Part shown: positions 39,467 to 47,049 of the stretch, piece after piece | How the letters are laid out: each line of letters starts with the position of its first letter | Numbering within the stretch: position 1 is the stretch's first letter | Source: JAXGXJ01 sp963829545 | GTDB taxonomy: Bacteria > Actinomycetota > Thermoleophilia > RBG-16-64-13 | Length of the DNA: 64,000 bases | Reading direction: 5' to 3' | Assembly (NCBI GenBank): GCA_963829545.1 | Contig: CAWHIX010000010.1 | Location: 124,001 to 188,000 of the forward strand | Program-made: the position numbers and the translations under genes | The notes under the pieces: model-generated | Database searches by the model: none | What the model saw: the letters and a program-made list of their open reading frames with translations, nothing else | Told to the model about the DNA's origin: nothing

Positions 39467-40587
39467 GCGCAGCCGGGCACTCGACCGGCCGTTCTTCCTC
39501 CACCTCTCCCGGCTGCGACCCCTCGGGCTGCGACCAGGCCCTCTCCGTGACCGTACCGGCCGCCGAGGCCGATGAAGCGGGTGCCATACTAATGGATGCC
39601 TTCGGCCCCTTCGAGGAGGTGCGAGGGCCGGGCGCCGGCAGCGGCACGGATGAGGTCACGCTGGTGTTCTACCCCGCGGCGGCGCAGACGTCGCTGGATG
39701 CCCGGGCACCGCTGCCGGCTGGAGTTGGTCGCCTCCCTTCGCCTGCTGAAGTCCTCTCGCTTCTTCCCCGTCACCTGCAGAAGCCTGGAGTGGTGCGGGT
39801 GGAGTCCTCCGAGGTGTCCCGAGAGTGGGTGGACGGGTGGAAGACGCACTTTCGCCCCATCGTGACCGGACTCGTGCGCATCAGACCTCCCTGGGAGGCT
39901 CCCTTGGGAAGTCCGCCCGTCGGCCTCGTGGAGGTGGTCATCAATCCCGGGCTCGGCTTCGGCACCGGTCTGCATCCCACCACCCGGGGCACGTTGCGAC
40001 TTCTGCAGGAGGAGCAACCTGCCGCCGCTGGGCCCGGCTCTGCGCAGCCTGGCGGCGGCCGTTCCGGGCCGGACATCGGAAGCGCGGAGGGGTCGGGTCG
40101 TGGACGTCTGCTCGACGCCGGTACCGGCTCGGGAGTGCTTGCCATCGCGGCCGCCGGCCTGGGGTGGAGGCCGATCGTGGCCTTCGACAACGACCCCGTG
40201 GCGCTCGTCTCGGCGCGCGAGAACGTGGAAGTCAACGGCGTGGCCGAGATCGTGGAACTGCGGGAGGCCGGCGTAGGGGAGATGCTCCCCGCTTGGTCGA
40301 ACGAGGCCACCGTCCTTGCCAACATGACCTTGGAGCCGGTCTTGGCGCTCCTCGACAGGGTAGCGGCCGCCGGCTCCGCCGGGCGGCCGCGGCGCATGGT
40401 GGTGTCGGGCATCCTGGCGGGCGCGCAGGAGCAGGAGCTCCTGCGCGCCGCGCATCGCGTGGGTTTCACATCCGGCCGGCGGGTGTACGAAACCGAGTGG
40501 GTGAGTCTGGAGTTGCTCCCGGCCTCGTCCGCGGAGTCGCCTCCGGGGCCGTCGCCGGAGTCGCCGCCCCTCGCCACCGAGGAGTGA
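39463..40587 (+). CDS. prmA: Ribosomal protein L11 methyltransferase
   Basis: PrmA trimethylates ribosomal protein L11 using SAM. The catalytic domain shows GLGFGTGLHPTTR, the PrmA form of the substrate loop, DAGTGSGVLAIAA (SAM motif I) and ANMTLEPVLAL. The N-terminal substrate domain (about residues 25-130) contains EWVDGWKTHFRP. At 374 residues it is longer than usual because of a Gly/Ser/Pro insert at about 185-210 and low-complexity ends. The start overlaps the dnaJ stop (ATGA). The dnaJ-prmA order is common in Gram-positives. Confidence 0.9.
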   Translation: MSAAGHSTGRSSSTSPGCDPSGCDQALSVTVPAAEADEAGAILMDAFGPFEEVRGPGAGSGTDEVTLVFYPAAAQTSLDARAPLPAGVGRLPSPAEVLSLLPRHLQKPGVVRVESSEVSREWVDGWKTHFRPIVTGLVRIRPPWEAPLGSPPVGLVEVVINPGLGFGTGLHPTTRGTLRLLQEEQPAAAGPGSAQPGGGRSGPDIGSAEGSGRGRLLDAGTGSGVLAIAAAGLGWRPIVAFDNDPVALVSARENVEVNGVAEIVELREAGVGEMLPAWSNEATVLANMTLEPVLALLDRVAAAGSAGRPRRMVVSGILAGAQEQELLRAAHRVGFTSGRRVYETEWVSLELLPASSAESPPGPSPESPPLATEE

Positions 40588-40590
40588 TAC

Positions 40591-42483
40591 GTGGCGCCAA
40601 GGCAGCAGAAGGGTCGTAGCCGTTCCGACCGGCGCAGGGCGACGCTGGCCAGGACAGGCCTGATCCCCCTCGGCGACCCCAAAGGGCGGTCGGCGGGCAT
40701 TGCCGGCGTCATCGTCCGCCGGGGAAAGAGCCTGGAGGTGGAACCCCTCTTTCAGTCCTGTCCAGCGCTGCCGGTGGAACGCAGCCCGGTACGCCCCCAG
40801 CCGGGCGACTTGGTGCTCTTCACCTTCAGCTATGGGTTCAAGGCCCAGATCGTGCGGACTCTGGGCAAGAGCAACGTCCTCAAGGACGTGATGGAAGCGC
40901 TGCTCACCGATCGTCTGGTGCAGCGTGGCTTCAGTCCGCGGGTGCTGGCCGAGGCGGCGGAGGCGGCCGAACTCCAGTCGAAGCGCGATTCCTACCGGGC
41001 TGATCTGCGCGACCTGTTCACCTTCACCGTCGACCCCGTCATGGCGCAGGATTTCGACGACGCGCTTTCCTTCGATCGGACACCCGACGGGACCACCATG
41101 GTCTACGTACATATCGCCGACGTGTCCTACTTCGTGGTCGAGGAGACGGCGCTCGACCGGGAGGCGCTCCGCCGAGGCAACTCCGTCTACGTGGCCACAG
41201 GCGTCGAGCCCATGCTCCCTCCGCAGCTCTCCTCCGGCGTCTGTTCACTCCGCCCGGATGAGGACCGCAAGGCGGTAACGGTGGAGATGGAAGTGGACGA
41301 TTCCGGCAGCGTGCGCGAAGTGCGCTTCTACCGCTCCCTCATCCGCAGCGACCGACGGCTGGACTACGAGCAGCTGGAGCGCATGTTCCGTGGGGAGGAG
41401 CAGATCGACGGCGAGCTGGCCGAGCCCCTGCGCTGGGGGCGGGCGCTTGCCCAGCGCCTACGAGAGATCCGCCAGGAGCGGGGCAGCCTGCAGATCGAAA
41501 GCCCGGAGCCCGAGTTCGAGTGGGGCGACGACGGCGACGTCGTCGCGGCCGATCCTTCCGAGGAACTGGAGAGCCACTGGTTCATCGAGGGCTACATGGT
41601 CTTGGCCAACGAACAGGTGGCCTCCTTCCTGGAGAGGGAGCACGTCCCCACGGTCTACCGCGTGCACGACCTGCCCGATCCCTTCCACATCGATCACCTG
41701 CTCGACGTTCTCACCAGCCTGGGTCTGCCCACACCGCCGTTCGACCCCATGTCGGCCACTCCGGCCGACATCCGTCGGGTGACGCGCGACACGGCGGCTT
41801 GGGTCGACAAGTACACGCCCCCTGGACGCGGCAAGCAGGCGCTGGTGCAACAGGTGCTGCGGGCCCAGGCCCGCGCGGTGTACCAGACGGCGAACATCGG
41901 GCACTTCGGCCTGGCCTCCGCCTCCTATTGCCACTTCACTTCGCCCATCCGCCGCTATCCCGACCTGTTGGTGCACCGAGGACTGTTGGCGCGATTGGGG
42001 CTCGGCCCGGTCACCACCACCTCCATCCTGGCCGACTGGGCCGACCACTGCTCCCAGACCGAGCGCGAAGCCGCCAAGGTCGAACTCAAGGCCGACGACA
42101 TCGTGCTGGCCCATCTCCTAAAGAGAGGCCTCGACGAGAGCGGCTGGGAAGAGAGCGTATTCGAAGGGCAGGTGCTCTCCCTCACACGCAGGGGCATGTT
42201 CCTGCTCTTCGATCGCCTGTTCCAGGGCTACCTGTCCGTTGATGAGTTGCCCCGTGATCAGTACCGGCTGAACGAGCTGGAGACGGCCATGGAGGGGAAG
42301 CGCTCAGGACGGGCCTACAAGCTCGCCGACATGCTGCGTGTGCGGGTGGTCGGCATCGACGAGGCCCGGGGGAGGGTCGACCTCACCCTTGCGCCTGACT
42401 CGGACGACGACCTTGCCGAAACGGGCGGCGCGAGCAGGCGGAAGGAACGGGTATCCCTGCGTCCGCGGCGGGGACGGCACTAG
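40591..42483 (+). CDS. rnr: Ribonuclease R
   Basis: A 3'-to-5' exoribonuclease of the RNase II/RNB family that degrades structured RNA and, with tmRNA-SmpB, non-stop mRNAs. The RNB domain begins DLFTFTVDPVMAQDFDDALSF, where the Asp cluster binds magnesium, and ends HFTSPIRRYPDLLVHR. Upstream is a shortened cold-shock/OB region; at the C terminus is an S1 domain and a basic tail. At 630 residues it is shorter than E. coli RNase R, lacking one N-terminal cold-shock domain. A GTG start sits 3 nt after the prmA stop. smpB follows. Confidence 0.9.
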   Translation: MAPRQQKGRSRSDRRRATLARTGLIPLGDPKGRSAGIAGVIVRRGKSLEVEPLFQSCPALPVERSPVRPQPGDLVLFTFSYGFKAQIVRTLGKSNVLKDVMEALLTDRLVQRGFSPRVLAEAAEAAELQSKRDSYRADLRDLFTFTVDPVMAQDFDDALSFDRTPDGTTMVYVHIADVSYFVVEETALDREALRRGNSVYVATGVEPMLPPQLSSGVCSLRPDEDRKAVTVEMEVDDSGSVREVRFYRSLIRSDRRLDYEQLERMFRGEEQIDGELAEPLRWGRALAQRLREIRQERGSLQIESPEPEFEWGDDGDVVAADPSEELESHWFIEGYMVLANEQVASFLEREHVPTVYRVHDLPDPFHIDHLLDVLTSLGLPTPPFDPMSATPADIRRVTRDTAAWVDKYTPPGRGKQALVQQVLRAQARAVYQTANIGHFGLASASYCHFTSPIRRYPDLLVHRGLLARLGLGPVTTTSILADWADHCSQTEREAAKVELKADDIVLAHLLKRGLDESGWEESVFEGQVLSLTRRGMFLLFDRLFQGYLSVDELPRDQYRLNELETAMEGKRSGRAYKLADMLRVRVVGIDEARGRVDLTLAPDSDDDLAETGGASRRKERVSLRPRRGRH

Positions 42484-42530
42484 CCCTCCGCCGGTCCACC
42501 GAGGCTCGATCGGGGCTCAGCGGCCCTTGC

Positions 42531-42536
42531 TATACT
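42531..42536 (+). promoter_or_regulatory. Candidate -10 of a leaderless smpB promoter
   Basis: TATACT, close to consensus, lies 9 nt before the smpB ATG with no ribosome binding site between. The spacing equals that at lepA. Confidence 0.5.
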
Positions 42537-42545
42537 CCCTCGACC

Positions 42546-43013
42546 ATGAGACCGACCGGCATCAAGCTCATCGCTCAGAACAAGAAGGCCTACCACGACT
42601 ACCACATCGAGGAGACGGTGGAGGCCGGTATTGTGTTGACGGGTACCGAGGTGAAGTCGCTCAGGGCCGGCCGGGCCAACCTGCGTGACTCCTATGCTGC
42701 CATGGAGAAGGGCGAGCTCTTCCTGATCGGTGTCCATATCAGCCCCTACGAGCAGGGCAACATCTTCAACCACGACCCCCTGCGCTCGCGCAAGCTGCTG
42801 CTGCACGCCCGCGAACTGCGCCGGCTGTACGGCAAGGTGCAGGTGGCCGGCTACACGCTGGTGCCCACCAAGCTGTACTTCAAGGACGGCCGGGTGAAGG
42901 TGGAGATTGGTCTGGCCAAAGGCAAGACCACCTACGACAAGCGCCAGACTCTCGCAACGAAAGAGGCTCAGCGCGATATCGAGAGGGCCTTCCGCTACCG
43001 CGACCGCGAGTAG
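42546..43013 (+). CDS. smpB: SsrA-binding protein SmpB
   Basis: SmpB carries tmRNA to stalled ribosomes. The 155-residue product has the OB-fold sequence NKKAYHDYHIEETVEAGIVL, TGTEVKSLRAGRANL, and the C-terminal tail KGKTTYDKRQTLATKEAQRD, which inserts into the empty mRNA channel. The tmRNA gene lies 2 kb downstream, separated by a methyltransferase and an SDR gene. Confidence 0.96.
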   Translation: MRPTGIKLIAQNKKAYHDYHIEETVEAGIVLTGTEVKSLRAGRANLRDSYAAMEKGELFLIGVHISPYEQGNIFNHDPLRSRKLLLHARELRRLYGKVQVAGYTLVPTKLYFKDGRVKVEIGLAKGKTTYDKRQTLATKEAQRDIERAFRYRDRE

Positions 43014-43037
43014 ATCGACGTTCGAAAGGTGATGCCG

Positions 43038-44081
43038 ATGAAGCGCAACATGACTGCTTGGCTGGACGCCGTCGCTCGTTCCGATGCCCGCCGGGCCATG
43101 CCCATCGCCACGTTCCCCGGCGCCGAACTGATCCAGAAGTCGGCTCTCGACCTGTTCACCGACGGCCAGGCTCAGTCCGACTGCATCGTCGCACTGGCGC
43201 GCAAATACCCTTCGCTGGTGGCCATGACGGCCATGGATCTTTCCGTGGAGGCCGAGGCCTTCGGTGGCGAGATCAAGCTGTCAAACAGCGAGGCGCCCAC
43301 TGTGATCGGGAGCCTGGTCTCCGACATGTCCACGGTCGAGGCGCTGCGCATCCCCGAGATCGGTGCCGGCCGTACCTACCAGTACCTGCGGGCGGCCACG
43401 ACTCAGCCGTGGGGCAGGTCACCGACAGACCCCTCCTGGGAGGGATGATCGGGCCCTTCTCGCTCGCTTGCCGGCTCATGGACATGAGCCAGGTGATGCT
43501 CGACCTGCGCCGCGATCCCGACGTGGTCCACGCCCTCTTGGAGAAGTGCACGCACCTTCCTGACCGCCTACGCTCTGGCTTTCAAGGAGACGGGGGCCAA
43601 CGGCCTCATCGTGGCCGAACCGGCCGCCGGACTCATCTCTCCCGCCTTCTGCCAGACCTTCTCCTCCGAATACATCAAGCGCATCGTGGATGCCGTGCAG
43701 GACGATCAGTTCCTGGTCGTGCTGCACAACTGCGGCAACACCGAAGGCCTGGTGACGGCCATGCTCTTCACCGGCAGCCAAGGCGCTGCACTTCGGCAAC
43801 GTGGTCGACATGACCCGCATCATGCCCCAGCTACCCGCAGGACGTGGTCGGTTTCGGCAACGTCGACCCGCTCAAGGTCATGAAGATGGGCGAGCGTGTA
43901 CGACGTCAAGTTCAGGACCCTCGACCTCCTCGAGGAGATGGCCAAGTACCGCAACTTCGTGCTCTCCACCGGCTGCGAGATCCCGCCCGGCACACCACTC
44001 GCCAACCTGGACGCCTTCTACAAGACCCTCGACATCTTCAACTTGACCCAGCAGATCAGGACACAAATGGCTCTTCGATAG
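43038..44081 (+). CDS. Uroporphyrinogen decarboxylase-family (methylcobamide:thiol methyltransferase-like) protein, several frameshifts
   Basis: The pieces, read in order across frames, make one protein of about 347 residues like MtaA/MtbA: an N-terminal KRNMTAWLDAVARSDARRAMP, the URO-D-fold motif DRPLLGGMIGPFSLACRLMDM, EPAAGLISP, VLHNCGNT and STGCEIPPGTPLANLDAFY. The His-x-Cys of LHNCG and the later Cys are the zinc ligands with which these enzymes activate a thiol such as coenzyme M to take a methyl group from a corrinoid. Breaks lie near 43405, 43553, 43778, 43831 and 43895; single-base repair at each restores the family sequence. True heme-pathway UroD lacks these Cys residues. The start follows AAAGG by 8 nt. 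Confidence 0.7.
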
Positions 44082-44140
44082 GTGGGAAGACGGCGCAGTC
44101 CTGCTGGCGGCCACTACCTCGGATAGCGGGAGACGATCGG

Positions 44141-44915
44141 ATGAAACTCAGGAACAAGGCAGTGGTGGTGACGGGCGCGAGCTCGAGCATGGGCAGGGCC
44201 ATCGCCGAGATGCTCGCCCGGGAGGGAGCCCGGCGTCCTGGCGGTGGCCATGGGCACGCAAGCGCCTGGAGGAGCTGGCCGGCCGTATGGCGCGACGCCA
44301 CGGCGGCGAGATCGTCCCCTTCGTGGGCGACATGACCGTCAAGGCCGACATCGAGGGCATGGTCGACGAAGCCGTCAGGCTGTTCGGACAGGCTCGACGT
44401 CCTCATCAACAACGCCGGACTCATGGACGACTACAGCCCGGTGGGGGAGTTCGACGACGCCGTCGTTCGACAAGGTCCTGAAGCTCAACCTGGAGGCTCC
44501 CGCCTACGCCATGAGCAGGGCCATCCGGGAGTTCGAGAGGGAGGGCGGGGGCGTGATCATCAACATCGCTTCGGTCGGCGGCCTGTTCGGCTGCAGGGCG
44601 GGCGCGGCCTACACGGCTTCCAAGCACGGCCTGATAGGGCTCACCAAGAACACGGCTTACATGTATGCCGACAAGAACATCCGCTGCAACGCCATCTGCC
44701 CGGGGTCGATCAGGCGGGAGGTCGGTAGCCACGAGTTCATGGATCGACCTGAACGAGAGCGGCAAGGCCATGGCCAGAGAAGGGCATGGGCCTGGTGGAC
44801 CGTCCCGGAGAAGTCGGAGGAGATCGCCGAGGTGGCCGTCTTCCTGGCCTCCGACAGCGCGTCATACATCAACGGGCAGGCGATAGTGGTCGACGGCGGG
44901 TGGACCTGCTACTGA
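44141..44915 (+). CDS. SDR family NAD(P)-dependent oxidoreductase, several frameshifts
   Basis: A classical short-chain dehydrogenase of about 256 residues in pieces. Visible are VVVTGASSSMGRAIAEML (dinucleotide-binding glycine motif), INNAGLMDDYSP (NNAG), IINIASVGGLFG with the catalytic Ser, YTASKHGL (YxxxK), NAICPGSI, and SYINGQAIVVDGGW at the end. Frame breaks lie near 44230, 44259, 44392, 44462, 44742, 44785 and 44813, nearly all single extra G or C. All catalytic residues are present in the restored reading. It follows the methyltransferase by 59 nt, so the two may act together; the substrate cannot be inferred. Confidence 0.75.
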
Positions 44916-44967
44916 GCTGCGACGGAGTCGACGGCCCGCCAGGCAGTGTCCGCGCTCACGGGAAGAG

Positions 44968-44973
44968 TATAAT
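44968..44973 (+). promoter_or_regulatory. -10 element of the tmRNA promoter
   Basis: A consensus TATAAT lies 52 nt before the mature tmRNA 5' end, giving a precursor leader of about 45 nt that RNase P would remove. No clear -35 hexamer is visible. Confidence 0.5.
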
Positions 44974-45025
44974 GCGTGCGTCACTCAGTCAGCGCGGTCG
45001 AAGGAGCCGGGCGTCTGAGTCTCGT

Positions 45026-45386
45026 GGGGGCGCCATGGTTTCGACGGGGCTCATGTCTGGGTTTAGGTAGCGAGCCGAGATCCCGGCCGTTCTCGTTAAA
45101 CAGGCTGGAAAACACAATTGCCAAACCTGAATTGGCTCTGGCCGCTTAGTCTAACTAGACTAAAGCGCCTGTCGCGCCTCCCGCGTCTGCCGGGGAGGGT
45201 CGTGGCATAAACCAGGCGGACTTACTCCCGGCGAGTGCCGCCGGCGTCGGGGGAAAACTAAGGTGGCTGGCCGGACGTACCCAGCTTCTACGGGGACGCG
45301 AGGCGAGAAACAAGTAGGGGCTACGCTCGTAGACACCTAGGCTCGACGGGTTTCGGACGGGGGTTCGATTCCCCCCGCCTCCACCA
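45026..45386 (+). ncRNA. ssrA: Transfer-messenger RNA (tmRNA)
   Basis: About 361 nt. The 5' end GGGGGCG pairs with CGCCTCC at the 3' end followed by ACCA, forming the acceptor stem. GCCATGGTTTCGACGGGG at the 5' side and GGTTCGATTCC at the 3' side form the tRNA-like domain. The tag reading frame lies at 45108-45149: GAA AAC ACA ATT and so on, ending CTG GCC GCT TAG, giving a tag ENTIAKPELALAA (first codon uncertain) with the ALAA end recognised by ClpXP. Together with SmpB and RNase R this is the trans-translation system. The CCA end is encoded. Confidence 0.95.
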
Positions 45387-45456
45387 AGAGTCTCTTACTC
45401 AAGCCATCGAGCAAGAGGAAGGGCCGTTTGGGCCCTTGGATGATGCAATTTGAACG

Positions 45457-45480
45457 GGGCCCGCTCAATCCCGCGGGCCC
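45457..45480 (+). terminator. Candidate terminator downstream of tmRNA
   Basis: GGGCCCGC (45457-45464) pairs perfectly with GCGGGCCC (45473-45480), followed by ATTCGCGTTTTG. A smaller GGGCC/GGCCC hairpin lies just upstream at about 45421-45434. Confidence 0.6.
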
Positions 45481-45552
45481 ATTCGCGTTTTGTGGGGTTT
45501 CGGCCTCGTCGGGGCAGGCGGAGCGGACGTCGGGCCCGAAAGGCCTGTCGAA

Positions 45553-45692
45553 CGGGGGAGCAGGCCTGCGTAGGGGCCTCCCGCCTTCTCAGCAAGAAGA
45601 GTATCAACATAAGCCTGAGCTTGATGCAGTGCCCCTTGGCGATCGCGGCAGTCTGGAGCTTGCGCCCCGGCCTCGCAAGTCATATACTCCCC
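45553..45692 (+). promoter_or_regulatory. Candidate structured metal-sensing leader (yybP-ykoY-like) upstream of CDF gene
   Basis: GGGGGAGCAGGC near 45554-45565 and TCAACATAAGCCTG near 45604-45617 resemble the two conserved loops of the yybP-ykoY manganese riboswitch (GGGGAGUAGCC and UCAACAUACUCGGC), with CAGGC/GCCTG able to pair. A distal ACTCCCCC at about 45685-45692 can pair with GGGGGAG. A terminator-like hairpin (45785-45823) lies between this element and the CDF gene. The later conserved loop of the class is not clear, so this is a candidate only. Confidence 0.3.
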
Positions 45693-45784
45693 CACCGATC
45701 AGGCAGCCCCGGCCGACAGCGCGTGGTGGTGGACCTCCGGCGGACCGAGGCGTAGCCGGGCTTTGTGAGCGGTCGGCGGTGCGT

Positions 45785-45823
45785 GAGCTCTGCGGGACGT
45801 TGGTGTTCCTGCAGGGCTCTTTT
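45785..45823 (+). terminator. Terminator hairpin just upstream of the CDF gene (possible attenuator)
   Basis: GAGCTCTGCGGG (45785-45796) pairs over 12 bp, with two G-T pairs, with CCTGCAGGGCTC (45808-45819), followed by TTTT. It ends 17 nt before the CDF start. A terminator placed there with no gene before it fits transcription attenuation better than simple termination. Confidence 0.5.
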
Positions 45824-45839
45824 GCGTATCGGGGGTCAA

Positions 45840-46818
45840 GTGGTGGAAGCGACGAACAAGAAGACCAGAGTGGCCCTGCTGTCGGTCGTCTCCAACAGCC
45901 TGCTCATCCTGCTCAAGATCACCGTCGGGCTCATGATCGGTTCCGTGGCGGTACTGTCAGAGGCCATCCACTCCGGCGTCGACCTCGTGGCCGCGATCAT
46001 CGCCCTCTTCGCCGTGCGCGCCTCCGGGCAGGCAGCCGACGAGCGGCATCCCTACGGACACGGCGAGTTGAGAATATTTCGGGCACGGTGGAGGCCGTCC
46101 TCATCTTCGGGGCTGCCGCCTGGATCATCTATGCGGCCGTCCACAAGCTCATCGACCCCCAAGCGGTTGAGATGCCGGGCTGGGGGGTGGCGGTCATGCT
46201 GGTGTCGGCCCTCGTGAACATCTTCGGATCGGGGAGGCTCTTTAAGGTCGGGAAGGAGACCGATTCGGTGGCCCTGCAGGCAGACGCCTGGCATCTTCGT
46301 ACCGACGTCTACACCTCGCTGGGGGTGATGTTCGGGCTCCTGGTCATCTGGATCGCCGGCTTGATCCGGCCGGACCTCGATCTGCGCTGGATCGACCCAG
46401 TAGTGGCGATCGCGGTTGCCTTGCTGATCCTGAAGGCTGCCTGGGACCTCACCCGGGAGATCAGCGCGGGACCTCCTCGATGTGAGCCTGCCGGAGAAGG
46501 ACGTGGATTCGATCAAGAGCTTCGTCTTGAGCACCTGGCCGCAGGTGCACAGCTTCCCACAATCTCCGCACGCGCAAGGCCGGTCCGTATCGGTTCATCG
46601 ATTTTCATCTCGTGGTGGACGATCAGATGTCAGTCGCCCAAGACACGCATTGGGGGACAGTGTAGTCGGCGCCATCAGGGAGCGGCTCCCAGTCGCGGGT
46701 CGACATCCATATGGAGCCGTGCGACCACACCTGCAAAGCTTCGTGTGCCGAAGGGTGCTCGGTGGATATCGAGGCGAGAGGGAGGCCGGAGGAGAAGAAG
46801 GGCGTGCATAAGTACTGA
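45840..46818 (+). CDS. Cation diffusion facilitator (CDF) metal exporter, several frameshifts
   Basis: An antiporter-type divalent-metal exporter of about 325 residues in pieces. N-terminal KKTRVALLSVVSNSLLILLK opens TM1; TM2 holds EAIHSGVDLVAA and TM5 AWHLRTDVYTS. The HxxxD/HxxxD pair is the zinc/cobalt type rather than the DxxxD pair of manganese exporters. The cytoplasmic C-terminal domain (IDFHLVVDDQMSV, VDIHMEPCD) is present and ends in a Cys-rich stretch, CDHTCKASCAEGC, which is unusual and may bind metal. Frame breaks lie near 46066, 46469, 46557, 46635 and 46691. The start GTG (45840 or 45843) is tentative. Confidence 0.75.
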
Positions 46819-46848
46819 CTGACCCAGTGAAGGCAACCTAGCATCTTC

Positions 46849-46884
46849 CCACGGTATGGGCGGGAAACTACGCGCCTACCGTGG
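46849..46884 (+). other. Stem-loop between CDF gene and S-layer gene
   Basis: CCACGGTA (46849-46856) pairs with TACCGTGG (46877-46884); inside, GGCG pairs with CGCC after a TG bulge, giving 12 bp. There is no U-tract, so it may be a leader structure of the next gene or a weak terminator. The rest of the interval to 47049 holds no gene. Confidence 0.4.
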
Positions 46885-47049
46885 TCGCGCAGAAGGGGGA
46901 TCAAGTGGGTGCCTCCGAGGAGGGTACTTCTCCGCTCGAACCCCGTTAGGGCGAGGCCCGGGACGGTCTCTGGCTGAGTGTCTAAAGCGACACAGGCGGA
47001 GCGTCGATAGGATTCTGATAGAGGCTGTATGTGGGGACTGTGGACCAAA

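Noticed and set aside
43380..44900. Programmed ribosomal frameshifting in the URO-D and SDR genes
   Set aside because: There are too many sites in each gene, no slippery heptamers or downstream pseudoknots, and shifts would have to occur at each site efficiently.
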